Shown piece by piece: positions 62,401-64,000 of a stretch of DNA of 64,000 nt. This DNA comes from Penelope pileata (Eukaryota > Chordata > Aves > Galliformes > Cracidae), in contig WBMW01005542.1 of the NCBI GenBank assembly GCA_013396635.1, positions 3,892,432 through 3,956,431 of the forward strand. The letters are read 5' to 3'. The position numbers were made by a program, and so were the translations under genes. The notes below the pieces were generated by a model, which saw nothing but the letters and a program-made list of their open reading frames with translations, ran no database searches and was not told the DNA's origin. Position 1 is the first letter of the stretch. Each line of letters begins with the position of its first letter.

Positions 62401-63384
62401 TTCTGGCACTACCAAGGAGGAGAAGCGTTTCAACACCTCCAGGCCCTGCCCTGACATTACCACACCGCAGCGCTGAACTGCCCTGACCCCTTAGTTTTCT
62501 TTTTGAGCCAACTGTGCTGTAGCTTTTCACTAACTGGAAGCCAAGGATGTCGATTCTCTCATCCTGGGTGAATGAATGAGAGAACTGATAACAGCTGAAA
62601 TTTCTCCTTAAGAAAATGGGACAGTGACTTTTTCTGCTTCCACAGAGGTCTCAGCAGCACACCACGAGTGTATCTGGTCCATGTGCTAAGGCCAACCCTG
62701 GAGACTGGCTCATCTATGGCTCAAAAAGTTTGCAGCTCAAACCTCTAACTCTCACACTTCTGAAAATAAAACCATTACAGTGGAAAGCTGTTCACTCCGC
62801 TGTATGCGAAGCCGAGTTTGCTCTAGCTGGCTACATTATTTTTCCCTCTCATTGGCCCCCACGGAACTTAAGACGGGTCAGATCTGCTCCTGCCCCAGGA
62901 ACGCCCTGCAGCCGAGCGCCGTGGCCGCAGCCAGGAGAAGTTTCCTTCCTGACACAGCGCAGGGAGGCAGGAGCGCTGCGAGGAGAGCACGTTTAGCAGG
63001 GCAGCAGCTCCGGAACCCGGCAGCCGGCGTGCTGCGGGGCGAGCGGGCCGGGCTGCAGCTCAGGCCGCGAGAAGCCGGCAAGGGGACGGAGGGAACTGAG
63101 GGGATGGAGGGGACGGAGGCCCGGGCGNATGGACGCGGCCGGGCCGGGGGGCGGGGAGGGCAACATGGCTCCGGGCCGGGCGCTCGCTCACCGTCGGCGG
63201 GCTGCTGGAAGTTGACGTAGGCGTATCCGAGCGAGCGGCGGGTGATCATGTCCCGGCAGACGCGGATGGAGAGGATGGGCCCGGCGGGGCTGAACTTCTC
63301 GTAGAGCATGGCCTCCGTCACGTCGGGGTGCAGGTCCCCCACGTACAGGGAGGCCATGGGGTAGCTGGGCGCGCTGGGGTTCAT
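50347..63384 (-). CDS. PABPC1: PABPC1, cytoplasmic poly(A)-binding protein 1 (14 coding exons, complete)
   Basis: Fourteen exons join in phase to 637 codons plus TAA; the mammalian protein has 636. Four RRMs are clear from their RNP2/RNP1 motifs: LYVGDL (13-18) and SLGYAYVNF (51-59); NIFIKNL (100-106) and SKGYGFVHF (137-145); NVYIKNF (192-198) and SKGFGFVSF (230-238); NLYVKNLD (295-302) and SKGFGFVCF (332-340). A Pro/Gln/Ala-rich linker (about 375-540) follows, then the MLLE domain with its signature [10 protein letters not shown] (581-590), which binds PAM2 peptides of PAIP1/2, eRF3 and GW182. The protein coats poly(A) tails, binds eIF4G to promote translation and controls deadenylation. The family includes many intronless retrocopies, but the introns here mark the parental gene. 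Identity to PABPC1 rather than PABPC4 also rests on synteny with SNX31 and on the UTRs. Confidence 0.98.
50724..50854 (-). CDS. PABPC1: PABPC1 exon 13
   Basis: Completes Gly564 and encodes codons 565-607, the core of the MLLE domain ([18 protein letters not shown]). The acceptor is CTCTAG and the donor AAG|GTAGGT. Confidence 0.97.
51009..51093 (-). CDS. PABPC1: PABPC1 exon 12
   Basis: Codons 536-563 plus the first base of Gly564 ([20 protein letters not shown] to KQML), entering the MLLE domain. The acceptor is TTTGCAG and the donor TTAG|GTATGT. Confidence 0.96.
51531..51685 (-). CDS. PABPC1: PABPC1 exon 11
   Basis: Completes Ala484 and encodes codons 485-535 ([20 protein letters not shown] to VAMQQ). 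The alanine/threonine run is a likely site of the one-residue length difference from mammals. The acceptor is TTTTCAG and the donor CAG|GTATGT. Confidence 0.96.
52501..52611 (-). CDS. PABPC1: PABPC1 exon 10
   Basis: Linker codons 447-483 and the first base of Ala484 ([20 protein letters not shown] to STQRV). The acceptor is AAACGCAG and the donor GTTG|GTGAGT. Confidence 0.96.
52799..52892 (-). CDS. PABPC1: PABPC1 exon 9
   Basis: Codons 416-446 plus the first base of Pro447 in the linker ([20 protein letters not shown]). The acceptor is TTGACAG and the donor CATC|GTAAGT. Confidence 0.96.
53079..53351 (-). CDS. PABPC1: PABPC1 exon 8
   Basis: Codons 325-415, the largest coding exon: the second half of RRM4 (RNP1 SKGFGFVCF) and the start of the proline-rich linker ([18 protein letters not shown]). 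The acceptor is TGACAG and the donor CAG|GTATGT. Confidence 0.97.
53801..53896 (-). CDS. PABPC1: PABPC1 exon 7
   Basis: Codons 293-324, the first half of RRM4 ([18 protein letters not shown]). The intron separating it from exon 6 is only 83 bp. The acceptor is TTCTTAG and the donor AAAG|GTAAAG. Confidence 0.97.
53980..54117 (-). CDS. PABPC1: PABPC1 exon 6
   Basis: Codons 247-292: the end of RRM3 ([20 protein letters not shown]) and the charged linker to RRM4 ([20 protein letters not shown]). The acceptor is TTGCTGAAG and the donor CAG|GTTAAC. Confidence 0.97.
55061..55155 (-). CDS. PABPC1: PABPC1 exon 5
   Basis: Completes Gly215 and encodes codons 216-246 ([29 protein letters not shown]). 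The acceptor is TTTCTAG and the donor AAA|GTAAGC. Confidence 0.97.
56164..56417 (-). mobile_element. CR1 LINE fragment, 3' end
   Basis: The plus strand starts ttcatagaatcataaagg and continues with strongly CR1-like phrases (cacccagcccaattatcccc, tgttcttgaaaacctccagg, gttccaatgccttaccac, tttcctaatatccaacctga, ggccattacctcttgtc). This is the reverse complement of the CR1 3' end, so the element is on the minus strand, the same as PABPC1. It is 5'-truncated at about 250 bp with no intact ORF. Confidence 0.92.
56619..56758 (-). CDS. PABPC1: PABPC1 exon 4
   Basis: Completes Val168, then codons 169-214 and the first base of Gly215: the basic linker ([18 protein letters not shown]) and the RRM3 RNP2 motif. 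The acceptor is AAACTAG and the donor TTTG|GTAATG. Confidence 0.97.
56759..58745 (-). other. PABPC1 intron 3 with GC-rich patch
   Basis: 2-kb AT-rich intron interrupted by an unusual GC-rich block at about 57620-57835 that contains a perfect 9-bp inverted repeat. No exon-like structure was found. Confidence 0.75.
57710..57733. repeat. Perfect inverted repeat, 9-bp arms and 6-nt loop
   Basis: The arm gcccagggt (57710-57718) pairs exactly with accctgggc (57725-57733) around the loop agaccc. It could form a stable hairpin on either strand. It lies in the GC-rich patch of PABPC1 intron 3. Confidence 0.85.
58746..58861 (-). CDS. PABPC1: PABPC1 exon 3
   Basis: Codons 130-167 plus two bases of Val168, including the RRM2 RNP1 motif. 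The acceptor is TTAATAG and the donor AAGT|GTAAGT. Confidence 0.97.
58969..59162 (-). CDS. PABPC1: PABPC1 exon 2
   Basis: Completes Ala65 and encodes codons 66-129: the end of RRM1 and the start of RRM2 ([17 protein letters not shown]). The acceptor is TTTTCCAG and the donor AAG|GTTAGT. Confidence 0.97.
59163..63191 (-). other. PABPC1 intron 1 (4 kb)
   Basis: The largest intron of the gene. GC content rises towards the exon 1 end (62860-63191), forming part of the promoter CpG island. A single N lies at 63128. No genes or clear repeats were found. Confidence 0.8.
63192..63384 (-). CDS. PABPC1: PABPC1 exon 1 (coding part)
   Basis: Codons 1-64 plus the first base of Ala65, covering most of RRM1. 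The ATG at 63384 has A at -3. The donor is GACG|GTGAGC. The exon continues upstream as the 5' UTR. Confidence 0.97.
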
Positions 63385-63813
63385 CCTGCCGCCGTCTCCC
63401 GGCGCGGGGGGACAACGGGGAGCGCTGGCGAGGCGGGGGGGCGGCGGCGGGGCGCTCCGTGGGGCTCTCCGGAGGCGGATTCGAAACTTAACGGCTGCGG
63501 CGGCGGCGTTGGGCGCGGGCGGCGATGGGGCCGGGCCGGGCTGTGCGCGGGTCTCCTCTCGGCTGCGCCGGGTCCGGGGCTTCGCTTCACCGGGTTATTT
63601 TATATCAAACCGGCCGGTTGCTTGCAGGACGTCGTCGGGGAGGAAGGGAGGTTATTTTTTTTTTTAAAGGTTTTTTTAAGATTTTTTGATTTTTTTTGCC
63701 TTTTTTAGTATTTTTAGTAATAAATGGTGCGGCGGGGCCGGGCCGGCGTGTCCGGGTGTCCGGAGCACACGCACTGCGCACACAGCTCCGACGGCGGCCG
63801 GGGGACAAGGGGG
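63385..63813 (-). other. PABPC1: PABPC1 5' UTR (start approximate)
   Basis: About 430 nt of leader with no upstream ATG in any frame. It contains the A-tract element at 63655-63715. A downstream block, ATAAAATAACCCGGTGAAGC (about 63585-63604), matches the mammalian leader as I remember it. The start is placed by the pyrimidine-rich tract at 63801-63816. Confidence 0.7.
63655..63715 (-). promoter_or_regulatory. PABPC1: A-tract autoregulatory element in the PABPC1 5' UTR
   Basis: In mRNA sense there are six A runs of 5, 6, 8, 6, 7 and 11 within 61 nt (63715-63711, 63706-63701, 63697-63690, 63687-63682, 63677-63671 and 63665-63655), separated by short spacers such as TCTT and CCTTT. The mammalian PABPC1 leader has a similar block of about 61 nt that PABP binds to repress translation of its own mRNA. 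The sequence and position fit the same role here. Confidence 0.88.
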
Positions 63814-63816
63814 AGG
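63801..63816 (-). promoter_or_regulatory. PABPC1: Probable PABPC1 start site, TOP-like pyrimidine tract
   Basis: The minus strand reads CTCCCCCTTGTCCCC, a pyrimidine run broken by one G, about 430 nt upstream of the ATG. PABPC1 is a known 5'-TOP mRNA, whose translation responds to mTOR through LARP1. The exact first base and the effect of the G are uncertain. Confidence 0.45.
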
Positions 63817-64000
63817 CCGCCNTGCGCCGCGTCGCGCCCCGCCCCGCGCGTGCCTGGGGCCGCCCGTGCGGGGCGCTGCCGGCGAGCGCGCGCGCACGCA
63901 TGCGCGAGGTCAAGGAAGGTCGCGTGTCGAACGGAAAGGGACGGGCTCGGCGCATGCGCGGCAGCGGCCGCTTCCGCCTCGGGTGGGGCGCTGTAGCGGG

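Larger units (their letters stand above)
62860..64000. promoter_or_regulatory. CpG island and promoter of PABPC1
   Basis: A very GC- and CpG-rich block extends to the right edge. Upstream of the probable start site (higher coordinates) are a GC box (63836-63846, GGGGCGGGGC type on the minus strand) and two NRF-1-like palindromes: a perfect GCGCATGCGC at 63950-63959 and a near match around 63896-63906. No TATA box is seen. An N lies at 63822. Confidence 0.8.

Noticed and set aside
62878..63191. Readthrough of PABPC1 exon 1 into intron 1 as a longer protein
   Set aside because: The donor GACG|GTGAGC at 63192/63191 and exact phase with exon 2 show the normal splice; the extra frame is GC-rich intron.

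Overview
This is vertebrate nuclear DNA, almost certainly from a bird. Three intron-rich genes lie in tandem on the minus strand: ANKRD46, SNX31 and PABPC1. This is the same order and orientation as on human 8q22. The window also holds truncated CR1 LINE tails, the typical bird retroposon. Galliform origin is an inference. Every splice junction used is GT-AG. The window has one short gap (36 N, 27751-27786) and three single ambiguous bases (16477, 63128, 63822).

Left part (1-16.6 kb): ANKRD46. Three coding exons (5558-5868, 4069-4227, 341-557) join into a complete 228-residue protein with ankyrin repeats and a C-terminal membrane segment. The 3' UTR runs off the left edge. Upstream are a well-formed non-coding exon (6336-6444), a 10 kb intron, one or two candidate first exons, and a CpG-rich promoter near 16.4-16.7 kb. 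That promoter may also fire on the plus strand, where a 49-codon ORF begins at 16642.

Middle part (17.3-43.7 kb): SNX31, a PX-FERM sorting nexin. All 14 coding exons were found and join in phase into a 435-residue protein. Its poly(A) signal (17363-17368) lies less than 1 kb upstream of the ANKRD46 promoter. The first intron is only 68 bp. About 5 kb of intergenic DNA (43.8-48.6 kb), with no gene that I can support, separates it from PABPC1.

Right part (48.6-64 kb): PABPC1, cytoplasmic poly(A)-binding protein 1. Fourteen coding exons give a 637-residue protein with four RRMs, a proline/glutamine/alanine-rich linker and a C-terminal MLLE domain. A fifteenth, non-coding exon carries nearly all the 3' UTR. 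The 5' UTR holds six A-tracts that match the known autoregulatory element of this gene. A pyrimidine-rich probable start site and NRF-1-like palindromes lie upstream.

The genes are not a functional unit: ANKRD46 is a small membrane ankyrin protein, SNX31 sorts endosomal cargo and PABPC1 controls mRNA translation and stability. I see no mobile-element cargo, CRISPR array, viral gene or novel multi-gene system. The most unusual points are regulatory: the PABPC1 A-tract element, an open frame running from ANKRD46 5' UTR exons into the CDS, and the possible divergent transcript at the ANKRD46 promoter.
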